This document shows positions 48,203 to 60,592 of a DNA stretch of 64,000 bases, one piece after another. A model generated the notes under the pieces. It saw only the letters and a list, made by a program, of their open reading frames with translations, did no database searches and had not been told where the DNA came from. The position numbers and the translations under genes are program-made. Location: contig CM049316.1 of NCBI GenBank assembly GCA_026874595.1, positions 48,238,695-48,302,694 on the forward strand, read 5' to 3'. Position 1 is the stretch's first letter; each line of letters opens with the position of its first letter. This stretch comes from Sipunculus nudus. Lineage: Eukaryota > Annelida > Sipuncula > Golfingiida > Sipunculidae.

Positions 48203-48300
48203 CAATCAAATGCTTATTGGTGATGACCACAATTTACAGAGATCCAATCAAATGCTTAATGGTTTATTGGTGATGACAACAATATATACAGATCCAGTCA
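48203..48300. repeat. Two-copy tandem duplication, about 50 bp
   Basis: 'ATCAAATGCTTA(ATGGTTT)ATTGGTGATGAC.ACAAT' followed by 'ACAGATCCA' occurs twice side by side just upstream of the exon 2 acceptor in gene orientation. Confidence 0.8.
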
Positions 48301-48818
48301 TGAATATGCTTTATGGGTTATAGGTGTGTCACCAGACAACTGTGACTTTGTTTTTTTATTGCAAATTCAAGCAAGGTTAGTATAACCAGATGACTGTTTC
48401 TATAATTAAGGCCTCAAATTTCATTTTTGGAAATGACCAGCTACTGCTGCTTGGCAAATTTTAACTTGACAGGCAATTTTCTTGTTTTTCATTTGTTTGC
48501 ATAATCAGTTTGCAAAAAGCTTAATTCAGGCTGAAAATTGGTACTGTCTGGAATTTTCAAGGAAATATCAGGACATTTCTTAAATATTGCACCAATTACC
48601 TGTGTTCATATATGGCCTAAATCTATTTGACACATCATTAATGCACAGGCACTTGAATTGCTATATATTCATAAATTAAATGTTAATTTCAGTTTAATTT
48701 GTTACTTTCTGGGTCATTTTCTTATAACTATTACTCATCTGACATTTTCCTTCAGTTTTTTTTAAATGCATGGTCCATCCTTTTATTATTTACTTCATGT
48801 TTGGGTATAAAGTAAATA
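48301..48818. other. Intron 1 sequence, no gene seen
   Basis: Non-repetitive within this window. Confidence 0.4.
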
Positions 48819-49205
48819 ACAAGGGACCCATAATCACTGTGCTCAGCTGAAGTTGACCTTAAGGTAAAAAATCTTAAATAATATCAAATGGAGATAAAGT
48901 CTGAGAGTAACAGGTAATAAAGGCCATGGATGGTTGATATGATTGAAGATATTGTTGCAAATAATATTTTATGATCTGACTATATGTTTCCTAATGTTGA
49001 AACTGAAGCATTTAGGCATTTTTTGAGTACAGGATCTTTACCATTTCCATACTCATTGATTTTTTTTTTATTTGCTGTTGACAATTCAGCAGTATACAAA
49101 TTGTTCAATTAGATCCTATATTTCTTTTTTTATTAAACCAATTTTTTTTTCCATTTTATAGAATGTGAACAGTTGCAATAAAGTTACCAGACCACAGGTG
49201 GAAGG
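48819..49205 (+). repeat. Body B fragment, older copy
   Basis: Starts ACAAGGGACC, then TGTGCTCAGCTGAAGTTGACC and 'ATATCAAATGGAGATAAAGT'. More diverged than the other B copies and truncated before the 3' module. Confidence 0.65.
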
Positions 49206-49783
49206 ACTTGACATTGGGTGCATGGGGGGGGGGGGGGGAGTTACACAGATGGGAGTTACAACACCTCTGAACCTTTGTTAATGTCACAGGTCAAATTAGA
49301 ATCAAGGCGAGATTGAAATTTTGTTTTCCATGGCGAAATCAGTATTTCAATCTTGCCAAGGAGGATTTTAAATCTGCCTAGGTGAGATTGAAATTCTAAT
49401 TTCGCCTGGCCAGATTAAAATCCTAGCTATTACTCTGATTCGTTCAGTTCTTTGGTTTAATCATGCTGAATGTTTCATATTAAAGATTGCAGTTTGTTCT
49501 CACAATCCACATGGAGAGATTTTCTGTTGAGAATTGTATATCTGAACATCTTAATGAAGGACCATTTTAGAAATCTGAGATCTGCCCCGGCCAACAAGAC
49601 TTAAGCATTTGCTTTAAGTGAAAGTCTTACAGAAACTATAGATTTTGAAAGATCAGTTTATTTAGAACACTTTATTTTAATGAACATTTAAAATAATTTT
49701 TTTTTTCATAATCACTGATGCTAAAGAATTGTTTATAGAAGAGATGGAGTCTTTTCTAAAAAGGTGGGAGAAATTATCAAAAC
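49206..49783. repeat. G-run and a cryptic palindromic block, then unassigned sequence
   Basis: Poly-G at about 49225-49238. Between 49290 and 49430, 'GGCGAGATTGAAATT', 'ATTTCAATCTTGCC' and related words alternate in both orientations, like the GAATTC block near 45.4 kb. The remainder shows nothing recognisable. Confidence 0.5.
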
Positions 49784-50746
49784 AACAAGACCCATGGGTC
49801 ACATTGCTCAGCTGAATTTTGGAAAATATTAGTAACTGCTAAATATTTTTAAATGAAACCCTGTAAATTATAGAATAATGGACATGAGCTTAACCATTTA
49901 GTGATGCACCTAGGGAAAAAATGGGCCTACATTAAGTGTTATATAAAAGTAATATTTCATAAACAAATAATGTGTGAAGGTAACTAAGTTTTCAAAAGTT
50001 AAATATATGGCCATATGAGTTAAAAATTAATCCCACAAAGTTTGTCCAATATTCCCTAATTTTAATACTAAGTTAACAGTGTTATTCACACCTAGGCCCC
50101 GCAAACTTTAAGAGATATGAATGAAATGCTACAAAGTATTTATATCTTCTTAAACCCAGTCAGCACTTACATTAGATCCTAATATTTTATCTCATTTGAA
50201 TATAAGGATTAAATTCCTGAACATTTTTTTCTTTAAAAAATCAAAATTGTCCAAGTCTCAACAAAAAGAATTAATTTAACATTAAAATTATAAGATTCAT
50301 CTTGTTTATTAGTCATGTTTATTGAAGGGGTGGGTGGGGGGAGGGGTCTCTGTTGTTACTGCTCGTTGCTGAAAAAAATGTTAATTATACGATTCATCTA
50401 GTTCATTGTACAGGTCCGTCAACTGAATGGGGGGGGGGGGGGGGAGAGAAAAAGGCTCCCTGTGGGATTAACTGCAGACAAACTGATCTAGCTCAACTCA
50501 GCAGAGAGAGGGCTTGCCCTAGTGATGGGATTACATCACAGCCTGGGGAGCATAGAGAGCTGCATTGAATGACCTAAAGTGACCAAAGTGGACTCTTTGA
50601 CAATTTAAGGGAATACAACAAGAGCCTCCAAAAAAATTCAATTACTAGCCTAATTGTGCAGCTTTTATTTTCAAATTTCAGATTTTAACAGATTAAATCC
50701 TTTTGTGTACATGCTGTGAAAATTAAATCCACAGTACTTGAAGTAA
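49784..50746 (+). repeat. C-related repeat, 3' end lost
   Basis: Starts ACAAGACCCATGGGTCACA, with a different body and G-runs near 50326-50345 and 50430. The part 50530-50740 matches 15160-15360 ('GGGGAGCAT', 'GGGAATACAACAAGAGCCTCC'). Confidence 0.55.
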
Positions 50747-51337
50747 CAAGTGACTAGTGGTGGGCCGATCATCCAGTTTTATCGAAAGTCAGTCAGTTTG
50801 CTGTCACTTTCAAGCACTCAATTACCAAAGGCAACTATCGATTACATCATAATCATGGTAATGAGTCTTTGTTCCCAAATAACTTCTGTATGTAACTGAG
50901 TTTACCACAGTAGATGCAAGAACAAAGAATGTAATAAACCTCTGTGAACTGGCAGGGAGCTGCAGAATAAGTGGGGAGTTTTGTAACGAGATGTACATTG
51001 CACAATATGGGCAGTATAGCATTACAATGCTCCATAAATTCTCATAGTCTATGAAGCAAATAGATGTCCTGGATTGTGGTTTAATTCTTGAATATAACAA
51101 ATAATAAAAATGAAACTTTTAAAAGCATATTTTACTAATAATAGGAAAATATAAAAAAGGCAAAAACTTCTTTTCTTTATTAAAACATGCGGGCTTGGTT
51201 AAGAATGTACAGTTTCACAGAAAACTGCAGGTTTCTTTATAATTTGCCTGAACAGATTATTAATTGATCATTGATCAGTTTGCTCAAACCGATGATCGAT
51301 TGTGAAATAGGAACCGACTCCCACCACTACAAGTGGC
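50747..51337. mobile_element. hAT-like MITE with 8-bp target duplication
   Basis: The element spans 50755-51329 (575 bp). The left end is TAGTGGTGGGCCGATCATCC; the right end, reverse complemented, is TAGTGGTGGGAGTCGGTTCC. Flanks are CAAGTGAC and CAAGTGGC, an 8-bp duplication with one mismatch. 'CCGATGATCGAT' and 'CCGATCATCC' are subterminal matches. The TAGTGGTGGG terminus and 8-bp duplication fit hAT. No transposase frame. Confidence 0.8.
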
Positions 51338-51412
51338 CCATGGGTCATGATGCTCAGCCGACTGACATGATGACAATATGTCCTTGCACAGGAAGATATT
51401 ATAGGTGGCATC

Positions 51413-52135
51413 AAATATGCAGAGGACATAAAATATAAAATTATCAAATATGCAGACGACACTGTCATTCTAGGCCTGATACACAAGAATGATGAATCGC
51501 TCTACAGGAAAACCATTCAATATGTGACTGGTTGGTGTGAGGAACACTACCTTCAGTTAAATGTAAAGAAGACTAAAGAAGTAGTATTTGATTTTAGGAG
51601 ATCAAAATCTGTAATTACCCCAGTTGCTATCAAAAATGAAGATGTTGATATTGTAGAAAATTATAAATACTTAGGATGTATTATTGACAGAAATCTGAAT
51701 TGGAAAGAACATGTGTTGAATCAATCCAAGAAAGCAAACAAAAGATTATATTACCTTTATTATCTAAGAAAGCTTAATATTGACAAAACCATAATTACCA
51801 TGTTTTATAATTCAGTAATTTCCAGTGTCCTTACTTATTCACTGGAGTGCTGGTTTACAAATATATCTGATAAGTTAAAGAAACAGTTGAATAATACCAG
51901 GAAGAGAAGTAGCAGAATAACTGGTACTTCTCTTGCCACACACCAGGAAATCTGTGAAACCAAAACAATGGCCTTCATATCTAAGGTCATGAATGACAAA
52001 ACACATCCCCTATATTCAGAGTTCCGTTTTTTACCTTCAGGTAAACGCCTAGATACAATATTCTGCAGAACAACTCGTTTTAAAAAATCTCTCGTACCAC
52101 ACAGTATTAAACACTTTAACTCACAACCCTCTTAG
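51413..52135 (+). pseudogene. Reverse transcriptase C-terminal fragment (Rex1/CR1-like LINE)
   Basis: An open frame of 240 codons to a TAG at 52133-52135. It contains the RT catalytic motif Y-A-D-D (codons from 51449), then WCEEHYLQLNVKKTKEVVFD, YKYLG near 51662 and the family's C-terminal block HPLYSEFRFLPSGKRLD. The frame is intact, but the endonuclease and most RT motifs are missing because of the usual 5' truncation, so it is a dead insertion. The first codons contain a repeated KYA.D sequence, perhaps from a template switch at insertion. Confidence 0.85.
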
Positions 52136-52348
52136 AAATTTAATGTTTTGAATTATGTGTTTTACCTGCAGAATTATCTGTTTTATCATTTTTACATGCT
52201 TAATTTTACATGCATCAATATGTTATGTGTGATTTTTATGTATTTTTGTATTATTTTTATGTATTTATCTATCTATTTACTTATTTATTTTTTTTATGTA
52301 ATGAATTGCAAGTCAACAACAAATTCCTGGAACTGAAGGCTAATAAAT

Positions 52349-52394
52349 GTTATCTTATCTTATCTTATCTTATCTTATCTTATCTTATCTTATC
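52349..52394 (+). repeat. TTATC pentanucleotide run, about 9 units
   Basis: The 3' tail of the Rex1-like LINE. Confidence 0.95.
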
Positions 52395-53370
52395 ATCATT
52401 CATGCATATTAGCTCAAGTTCATCAAGACCCATTAGCACACCAAATTTGATGACAATCCAACCAGCCTTTCCTGAGGAACCTGGCAATTTTTGTGTATTA
52501 TTCATTACATCTGGGATGGTCAAACATACCCCATAATCTGAGAATATAGGTCACAGTGATCCAATTTTAGGTTTTAAGGGTAGAACTTTTGAGGAACTCT
52601 CAGGATGCCAAGTGAAGAGATTCTGGGTCCAATGGTTATGATTTGTGCCCTACTTTGGTATCAAATTTTCAAATATTCTGGGGTGTGCTTATAAGCCCCA
52701 TTGCTCATAGAATATTGGTAACAGAGATCTAATTTCATGTTTCCAAGGAGACTTTTCATGGACCTCCCTGGATTTTAAGTTAGAAGATTCTTGGTCCAAT
52801 GGTTATAATTTGTGCCCTGCTTTGGTAAAGTTCTATCAAATGTTCAATTCAATAGGGGTGCTTATAAGCCCGATAGTTCAAGGAATATGGGTAACAAAGA
52901 CCTAATTTCAGGTTTCCATGGATATTATTCACTAATCTCCCTGCCCTGTTAACAGACCACTGCATATTTGAAGGTCTATAAAATAGAGAGAAAATGCATA
53001 AAAATACAGGTGGCGCCACCAGTCTGCAAGAACTGATGAAACACTCCATAATGAATATGCATGCAAAGAATCATGGCAATCAATGCACAATTTGTTGAGA
53101 TACTTGAGCTTTGGTATCAAATTTTAAGTTATTCTTGGGGGTCTACTGAGCCACATAGATCAAGAGGATATGGGTGACAGAGACCTAATTCCAGGTTTCC
53201 AAGAAGAATTTTTACAAGTTTGTGTGGATGGACGGATGAACAGACAGACAGACAGACAGGGTGATAACTATATGGCATCCACTTGTGTTCAATAAACACA
53301 CCAGGTTTTGGGACACTAGATGTAATTACAGCTGAGAAACTGACATGATTGTTGTCATTTTATAGTAAAA

Positions 53371-54900
53371 ACAAGGGACCCATGGGTCACGGCGCTCATC
53401 TTAAGTTTGAAAATTTTGCAAATGCAAAATATGCAAAAAAAATCTATTGCAATGTTTTTCATTTATATAAGCATATGAGAAGCTAAGAGGAAAGGGGTCC
53501 TCCTACTTGGTTGTAGTAAAGTTCTAAATATATGATTGTAAACTAATACTCTGACAAGACTGTCATGAAGAAAAACAGTAAAAGTTTGGAGATACTGTGA
53601 TGCATATGAAAAATTTACAGATGGACAGGCAAGTGGACAGAATGGACTAATACCTTTATTTCACTTTCAAGGGAATAATGCATTTAAGTTTATATATAAG
53701 CCTTTTTTTTAGCATATCCACTTTTTCCATTAATAGTTTTTATCTGATTCATTTTTTTTATTTACAAGTTTTATAAATTTGTAATAAAAATTATGAAAAT
53801 ATAAGTTAAAATATTATAATTCTAAGTAGCAATCATAATATATCCAGAGTGTAGCTCATATTGGGTCATATTATGCATACACATATATTTTATTATTTTT
53901 AAATCATAATTGTTTAAACTGAATTTAAAAGAAAATAATGCCACAACATGGCATCTTCAAGAGTATTCCTTGAACCACTATTAAAAATTTTGCACATTGG
54001 AGTTTTCAGTACATGCTTAATTTTATTCACCGAAACAAAATAAAAGATTCAGTTAATTTGATAAAATAAAAGCATCTTTTCAAATAAAGTATACACACTG
54101 TTGGTTGAATGAGGGACAAACAATATCATTATGCTAAATACGATCTCTGCCCTAAAATTATTACTGGAATTAATAGTCAATTTCACACCTGGTGAAGTTT
54201 TTACTCTTCTGAAGTAAAGATTTACTGATGAACATCCACACTTTTTATAGCAATACACCACTTTGTGGACACAATTAACAGTGCAATTTAATCATTGTAA
54301 CCCTGGTGGTACAACACAAAATCTAAAATGTAGCGTAGCCAAGAATTAAATAAATACAGAAAATTATAACATTCATCTAGTGCACCATCTGGGGGGGGGG
54401 GGGGAAGGGAAAGCCTGCTAGTAGTGGCCAAGCTGAGCCAAGGCAAGCTGCCTGGGGTTGGTTACACAATGCAAGTGAAGGCTGTACTACTAGGTGGGCT
54501 AGATGTAAACAACACTTGACATGGTGTATGAAAACTTGAATAAAAGCTACTCTCTTCAATCAATTCCTTTGAAATTTCAGATTTTAAAAAATTAAATTCT
54601 TCTGTATGTATGCTGTGCAAATTAAATCAACAGTGCTTACAGGGAAAAGATGTGCCCTAGCCAAAGTTGGACAAAATTTAAGGTGTTAATTTTTTATTTA
54701 TGCTTATAACTTGAAAAATTTGCAAAATTCAGATCTAATTTTGGGTAAACAATTGAATCTTGATTAAATAAAGTTATAATCCTGAAAAAAAGTCTCCAGC
54801 TTCAGCAATTCTCATGTTAGGTGAATAAATATATTATCTGATTTTTTAAAATTGCATATATTTGGGCCCATAACTTCAAAACTAGACATTTCTTGGCACC
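53371..54900 (+). repeat. Interspersed repeat, body C, copy 2, 3' end missing
   Basis: Starts ACAAGGGACCCATGGGTCAC and CGGCGCTCATC. Then it parallels 13506-14930 including a G-run (about 54391-54402), and breaks off at 'CCCATAACTTCAAAAC'. Confidence 0.75.
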
Positions 54901-55009
54901 GCAGGTGCCAGAGTATCTCCAGACATAGTACAGCCCCCCTTTAAGAATAAGCCCCCATTTTTAGCACCATATACTGACACTTGGCAAGCAATTATTGGTT
55001 TTTTTTCCA

Positions 55010-56060
55010 TCTATCAATCCACAATCTTTTTGAAGATGTTGGTCCTGTGACCTTGACCTTTTGGCACATCACAAGGCTATCCAAGATCTTCTGTAACCTT
55101 GATTTTGGGACCAATCCATGCAAACAATCTTGAGATATTTAAGAGTTTGTGTAATTTTCAGCTGAAATGGACCTATTCAAGGTCAAGGTCTTGGCAGGTA
55201 ATATCATCTCAGGAACTAATTTTTGGACAGATGGCTCCTGTGACCTTCACCTTTGACCTTGTGACCTCAAAATTGATAGGGGTCTTCCACTCTTGGCATG
55301 TGAACTATATGTGCAAGATGAAAGATCTGAGATGAATTGTTTGGCTGAAAATGCATCTACAATCTTTTTAAAGATGTGTCTTGTGACCTTGACCTTTGAC
55401 CTCATGACCCCAAAATCAATTTGGGTCCTGCTTTTCCAATGGGTCATATACAAGTCAAGTTTGAAATCCATACATCAATAAAAGCAGGAATTATTATCCA
55501 GAAACCAATTTTTGACAGATGGCTCCTGTGACCTTCACCTTTGACCTCAAAATTGATAGGGGCCTTCCTCTATTGGCAGATGAACTATATGTGCAAGATG
55601 AAAGGACTGAGATGAAATGTTTGGCTGAAAATGCATCCACAACCTTTTTAAAGATGTGTCCTGAGACATTGACCTTTGACCTCATGACCCCAAAATCAAT
55701 TGGAGTCTTTTTTTTCAATGGGACATATATAAGTCAGGGTTGAAATCAATCCATCAATAAAAGCAGAAATTATCATCCAGAAACTAATTTTTTGACAGAT
55801 AGCTCCTGTGGCCTTGACCTTTGACCTTGTGACCCCAAAATTGATATGGATCATCCACTATTGGCAAGTGAACTATATGTTTAAGATGGAAGATCTGAGA
55901 TGAAAAGTTTGGGTTAAAATGCATCCACAGTATCTTTTAAGATGCGAGTCCAGTGACCTTGACCTTTGACCTCATGACCCTAGAACCTATAGGGTTCTTA
56001 CTTTAGTGGTGGGCCATACATAAGTCATGTTTGAAATCCATATGGCTATGGAAACTGGAG
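55010..56060 (+). repeat. Body F: about 145 or 290-bp tandem units with DR1 motifs, copy 2
   Basis: Perfect TGACCTTTGACCT at 55390-55402, 55670-55682, 55815-55827 and 55960-55972. Unit words are 'GATGGCTCCTGTGACCTT', 'GAACTATATGTGCAAGATGA', 'AAAATGCATC.ACA' and 'CTCATGACCCCAAAATCAAT'. Confidence 0.75.
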
Positions 56061-56829
56061 ATATCATAAGACAGGGATAGAAATAACTGGAAAAAGTTAC
56101 ATTCCCCTGAGGGAATGCTGTGCAGTGCTGTTACATTCCCCATTCAAAAGTTACATTCCCTCATACAGAAATGGTTTATACTGGTAAAATGAACAACACA
56201 ACTTGTCCTTTAAAGAGCCTTTATTTTCATGATCTGTTTTTCATGAATCTGCATAACAACACCTATTTTTAATTATTTTGTTTTCTTAAACCTATTAATG
56301 GGGCAGAGAAACCATATACAATATTTATTTACAAAGCACGCCATGGATTATTAAGTCATTCCTATTATGACTGATTTTGTTACTTAAAAATTAGAACAAG
56401 AGCCAATTTTCCATTTCAAAAACAAGGCTTTTCATTCATAAATTACAAAATATCCCTATCAATTTCGTCACATATTATTGGCAGCCAGGTCCATTATTTC
56501 TGCTCACAGTATGGCCTATTTCTTGCATTTACAGAATATGAAAAGGAAAGTTAACTTTAGAAAAGTTTTGCACTGGGCTTGTGATGAAAAGCTGACCCTT
56601 AAGCTTTTCCAAATAACAGATGGGAGCCCTTGGTCTTAAGATCAACAGTATAAAATGAAGTACAGATTGGAAAATGCCGACATACAATCATATTTGTTCC
56701 TTAATCAGGAAGTTCAAAAGTGGCAAATTAATTATTGAAACTTATTGTTATGTTATGAAAAACTGAACTTACGAAAAAAACATAGCATATATATTTATGT
56801 CAGCTTCAATTCACCTATGATTAATTAAA
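56061..56829. other. Intronic sequence, no gene seen
   Basis: Contains a small repeat of 'AAGTTACATTCCC' (three times between 56092 and 56160); otherwise single copy. Confidence 0.45.
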
Positions 56830-57735
56830 ACAAGTGACCCGTGGGTCATGACGCTCAGTCGACTGACATGTTGATGATATGTCCTTGCACAGATAACCAA
56901 TTAAGATAGGTGGCATCATTGTTCATGCATATTGGCGTAAGTTCATCAAGACCCATAAGCACAACAAACTGATGACAATCCAACCATCCTTTCATGAGGA
57001 ATCTGGCAATTTGTGTGTATTTGGCATTATTTCTGGGGTACTCAAACATATCCCAAAACTCTGAGAATATTGGTCACTGTGACCCAATTTCAGGTTCCGG
57101 TGAGAACTTTTTAGGAACTCTCAGGATGTTAATTTAGAAGATTCTGGGCACCATGGTTATGATTTGTGCCCTACTTTGGTATCAAATTTTTTTAATTATT
57201 CTGGGGGGTACTTCTGAGCCTCATAGCTCGGACAATATTGGTGACAGAGACCTTATTTCAGGTTTCCAAGGAGATTTTTCATGGGCCTCCCAGCATGTCA
57301 AGCAAGAAGATACTAGGTCTAGTCATTACGATTTGTGCCCTACTATCAGATGACAGCATCTTTTAAGGTCTCAAAATTGAGAAAAAAATCGTGAAAAATG
57401 CAAAAAAAATACAGGCCACCAGTCAGCAAAAACTGATGTAACACCCCATGATCAATATCCATGCAAAGAATCATGGTGATCAATGCATTAGTTGTTCAGA
57501 TACTTGAGCTGTTGTATCAAATTTTTCTTATTCTGGGGTAAACTTCAGAGCCCCATAGCTTGAAGAATATGGGTAACAGAGAGCTAATTCTAGGTTTTCA
57601 AGGAGACATTTCATGGACCTATCTGGATGTACAGTTAGAAGATTCCAGGTCCAGCGGTTATGATTTGTGCCCTGTTAACAGATGACGGCAACTTTTAATA
57701 TCTAAAATAGAGAAAAAAGAATCAGAAAGAATAAA
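56830..57735 (+). repeat. Interspersed repeat, body E, copy 3 (uninterrupted reference for the LINE insertion)
   Basis: Starts ACAAGTGACCCGTGGGTCAT and reads through 'GGTGGCATCATTGTTCATGC', showing the empty site of the LINE at 51413. It contains three or four 'GATTTGTGCCCT' units and joins an H repeat without a hairpin. Confidence 0.7.
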
Positions 57736-58912
57736 ACAAGGCCTACAGGCCTAATGCGAACCTGTGCAAAGTTTGGAAGTATGAATGGAGGTTTATTTTT
57801 AAGATTAGATATTGATCCTCTTAAGTCCTGCATATCTACCCTTTTTAATTATGATTTCAGCAAAACAGACTTTTCGGACCTGCAAGTTTCAGACTAGGAC
57901 ATTTTAAAACTAGAATATGGATAGTCGACAAGCGACTATGTGTATCCGCAGAAATCAGAGTGGGACAGGTGAAGTGAGGCATGGATTAAGTGACAAGGGG
58001 AATAGAGTGAGGTGTGTTGCATATTAGCATGGATGTCTGCAGAGTAAACATGAATGTAGGTTGCGCCACCTGTCTTAAAATCGAGAAAGCTGTCCGGGAT
58101 GTATAAACATGCAAGATTTCAGGTGGATAAGTCAAACCACTTCTGAGATATGAGTGATTTTTTTCCTAAGGCAGATGAACAGATGGACTGTGTGCATAAG
58201 TGGTTGCAGGTGGCGCAACCAGTTTTGCCCATGATGAAGAGCTATGTGAGATCTATACACAAGCAAAATTTTGGCCCAATCAGTCAAACGGTTCCCAGGA
58301 TATGAGCTTGGATGTCTGCAGAGTAACAATGAATGTAGGTGTCGCCACCTGTCATAAAAATCAAGAAAGCTGTCCAGGGTGTATAAACCTGCAAAATTTC
58401 AGGTGGATAAGTCAAACCACTTCTGAGATATAAGTGATTTTATCCCAAGGCAGATGAATAGATGGAAGCTGTGCATAAGTGGTTGCAGGTGGCGCCACCA
58501 GTTTTGCCTGTGATGATAAGCTATATGAGATCTTTACACAAGCAAAATGTTGGCCCAATCGGTCAAACGGTTCCCGAGATATGAGCTTGGATGTCTGCAG
58601 AGTAAATGTGAATGTAGGTGGTGCCACCTGTCATAAAATAGAGAAAGCTGTCCAGGATGTATAAACCTGCAAAATTTCAGGTGGATAAGTCAAACCACTG
58701 CTGAGAAATGAGCGATTTTATCCCTAGGCAGATGAACAGATGGACCCTGTGCAAAAATGGTTGCAGGTGGCGCCACCATTTTAAGTGTATGTTATAAAGC
58801 TATCAAAGGGCTACATTTGTGCAAAATTTTTAGCCTGATCGGTCTAACTGTTCCCGAGATATGTGGGTTTATGTGTGGAAATAGACGCACAAATGGATGC
58901 TGGGCAGAGGAA
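57735..58912 (+). repeat. Interspersed repeat, body H, copy 2, with 278-bp tandem units
   Basis: Units with the start 'GTGGTTGCAGGTGGCGC' lie at about 58200, 58479 and 58757 (spacings 279 and 278). Perfect GGTGGCGCCACC occurs at about 58491 and 58767; the others carry one or two changes. Ends like copy 1 in 'GTGTGGAAA.AGACGCACAAAT'. Confidence 0.75.
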
Positions 58913-60234
58913 TGCAAAATTAAAATACAGATATATCTCATTGATAGCAAATTCTTGAATTCAGTAGGGATACCAATAATTTATAATCCACGTACAGTTG
59001 TCTTTATATAGCCACAGAGAACTGAATATCCATGATTGTAACATTGCCTGGTATAATGAATAACTTAAATCATAAATCTAAATTTTTTAAAAGCTTTAAA
59101 AAAACTTGTTTGTCAATATTAACCAAAGATAACCTGAAATCTAAATGTCTAGTGGCATGATGTAATAGATGCATTGCTGATTAACTGGTGCCAGGCTAGA
59201 TGTAACAGCATAACACAGCTAACATATATGGTAAAATGACTCAATTCAATCTCCATAATTCAGCCAAGAATCATTCATCTGGAACCATTAATGACAATTA
59301 TTATAAGAATTATTGTAGGGATTATTCTTGTAAAATATTAATCAAAGTGGCTTCAGTGGCAACAGTCGAAAAATGTTTCGCAGGTTTGTAACTCATATGG
59401 GAAGACACAGCTAACTGGCTAAGTTCAGCTTCCCGTAACTCAGCCAAAAAGCACTGAACCAAAACCATTTGAACAAACTTGAATTATCAACATCTGAGGA
59501 TAATTAATGTGTAAGATTTAAGAATTTGGTCCAGTGGTTTTTGAGAAGAAGATCTTTTAGCCACTGAGCTAAAATCGGCTGTTATGGCATATGACTAAAT
59601 TCAGCTTCCCATAACTTAGCCAAAAGTCACTGAAAAGAGACCATTTGAACAAACTTCAGAAAGCACTACCCTAGGATCATTTCTGTGCAATATTAAATAT
59701 TTTGGCCATATAGTTTCAGAGAAGAAGTTTTTTGTAGCCCTCAGTGTGATACAGGCACTGATGACCCCGTACAAAAAAGGCCGATGCAGGTGGCGCCACC
59801 AATACCTCAATTTCAGATATGACCTATGTGACAAACATTGATGATAGCTCCAGCCGTTTCTGAGATTTCAATATGCTTTTTTGCACAGTTAACAAAGTTC
59901 AACCTCCTGTAACTCGGCCAAAAATCTTCGAACTGGAACCACTCGAACAAACTTGAGAAAGATTGTTCCAGGGATCATTTCTGTGAAATATTGCACAATT
60001 TGGCTGAACAGTTTCGGAGAAGAAAATTTTTAAAGCTTTTTAAGTATTTTCCCTATAAAATCTAAGAAAATGCAGTTAGAAAATAATAAACAAAATCCGA
60101 TATAGTTTTTTGGATGACTGATTATTTGCAAAAAATTTGGTGATGCTAGCTCCTGCCGTTTTTGAGATAGCTATGGTTAACGTACAGACGACGCACGACG
60201 ACGCACCATGGCATAAGGTCACAGGTTCGCTAAA
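58913..60234 (+). repeat. Interspersed repeat, extended D body, copy 4
   Basis: Parallels 19172-20552 to the end GGTTCGCTAAAAA. Contains GGTGGCGCCACC at about 59790. Confidence 0.65.
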
Positions 60235-60558
60235 AACATCTTTTCAAAAAAGTATACACACTGTTGGTTGAATGAGGGACAAACATTGACAAAATCATTG
60301 TGCTTATAAGTATCTCAGCTATAATTTATTTTTAGAATTAATAGTCAATTTCACACCTGGTGAAGTTTTTACTCTTCTGAAGTAAGGAATTCCTTATCTG
60401 ATGAACATCCACACTTGCATAGCAATACACCACATTGTGGACACAATTAAATGTGAACTTTAATCACTGTAACCCTGGAGGTACAATACAAAATGTGAAA
60501 TGTAGCATAGCCTAAAAGAAGAAAGAAAATTATAACATTCATCTAGTTTATGCACCAT

Positions 60559-60592
<34 letters not shown>

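Larger units (their letters stand above)
51413..52394 (+). mobile_element. Rex1/CR1-group LINE, 5'-truncated, with a TTATC tail
   Basis: Covers the end of the reverse transcriptase and the C-terminal region, a short 3' UTR and a (TTATC)n tail of about 9 units (52349-52394). It lies inside an E repeat whose sequence stops at GGTGGCATC and resumes at ATCATTCATG. A microsatellite rather than poly-A tail is usual for the CR1/Rex group. Confidence 0.8.
51330..53280 (+). repeat. Interspersed repeat, body E, copy 2, interrupted by a LINE
   Basis: Left part 51330-51412 ('CAAGTGGCCCATGGGTCATG', 'GACTGACATGATGACAATAT') parallels 56830-56925. The right part from 52395 resumes 'ATCATTCATGCATATT' as at 56925. 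Two or three 'TTTGTGCCCT' units follow, with GGTGGCGCCACC at about 53008. It stops in a GACAGACAGACAG stretch without the hairpin. Confidence 0.7.

Noticed and set aside
47852-48205. Longer minus-strand frame around exon 2 as one CDS
   Set aside because: Residues beyond the splice sites do not match the family; consensus AG and GT sites define the exon as 48017-48145.
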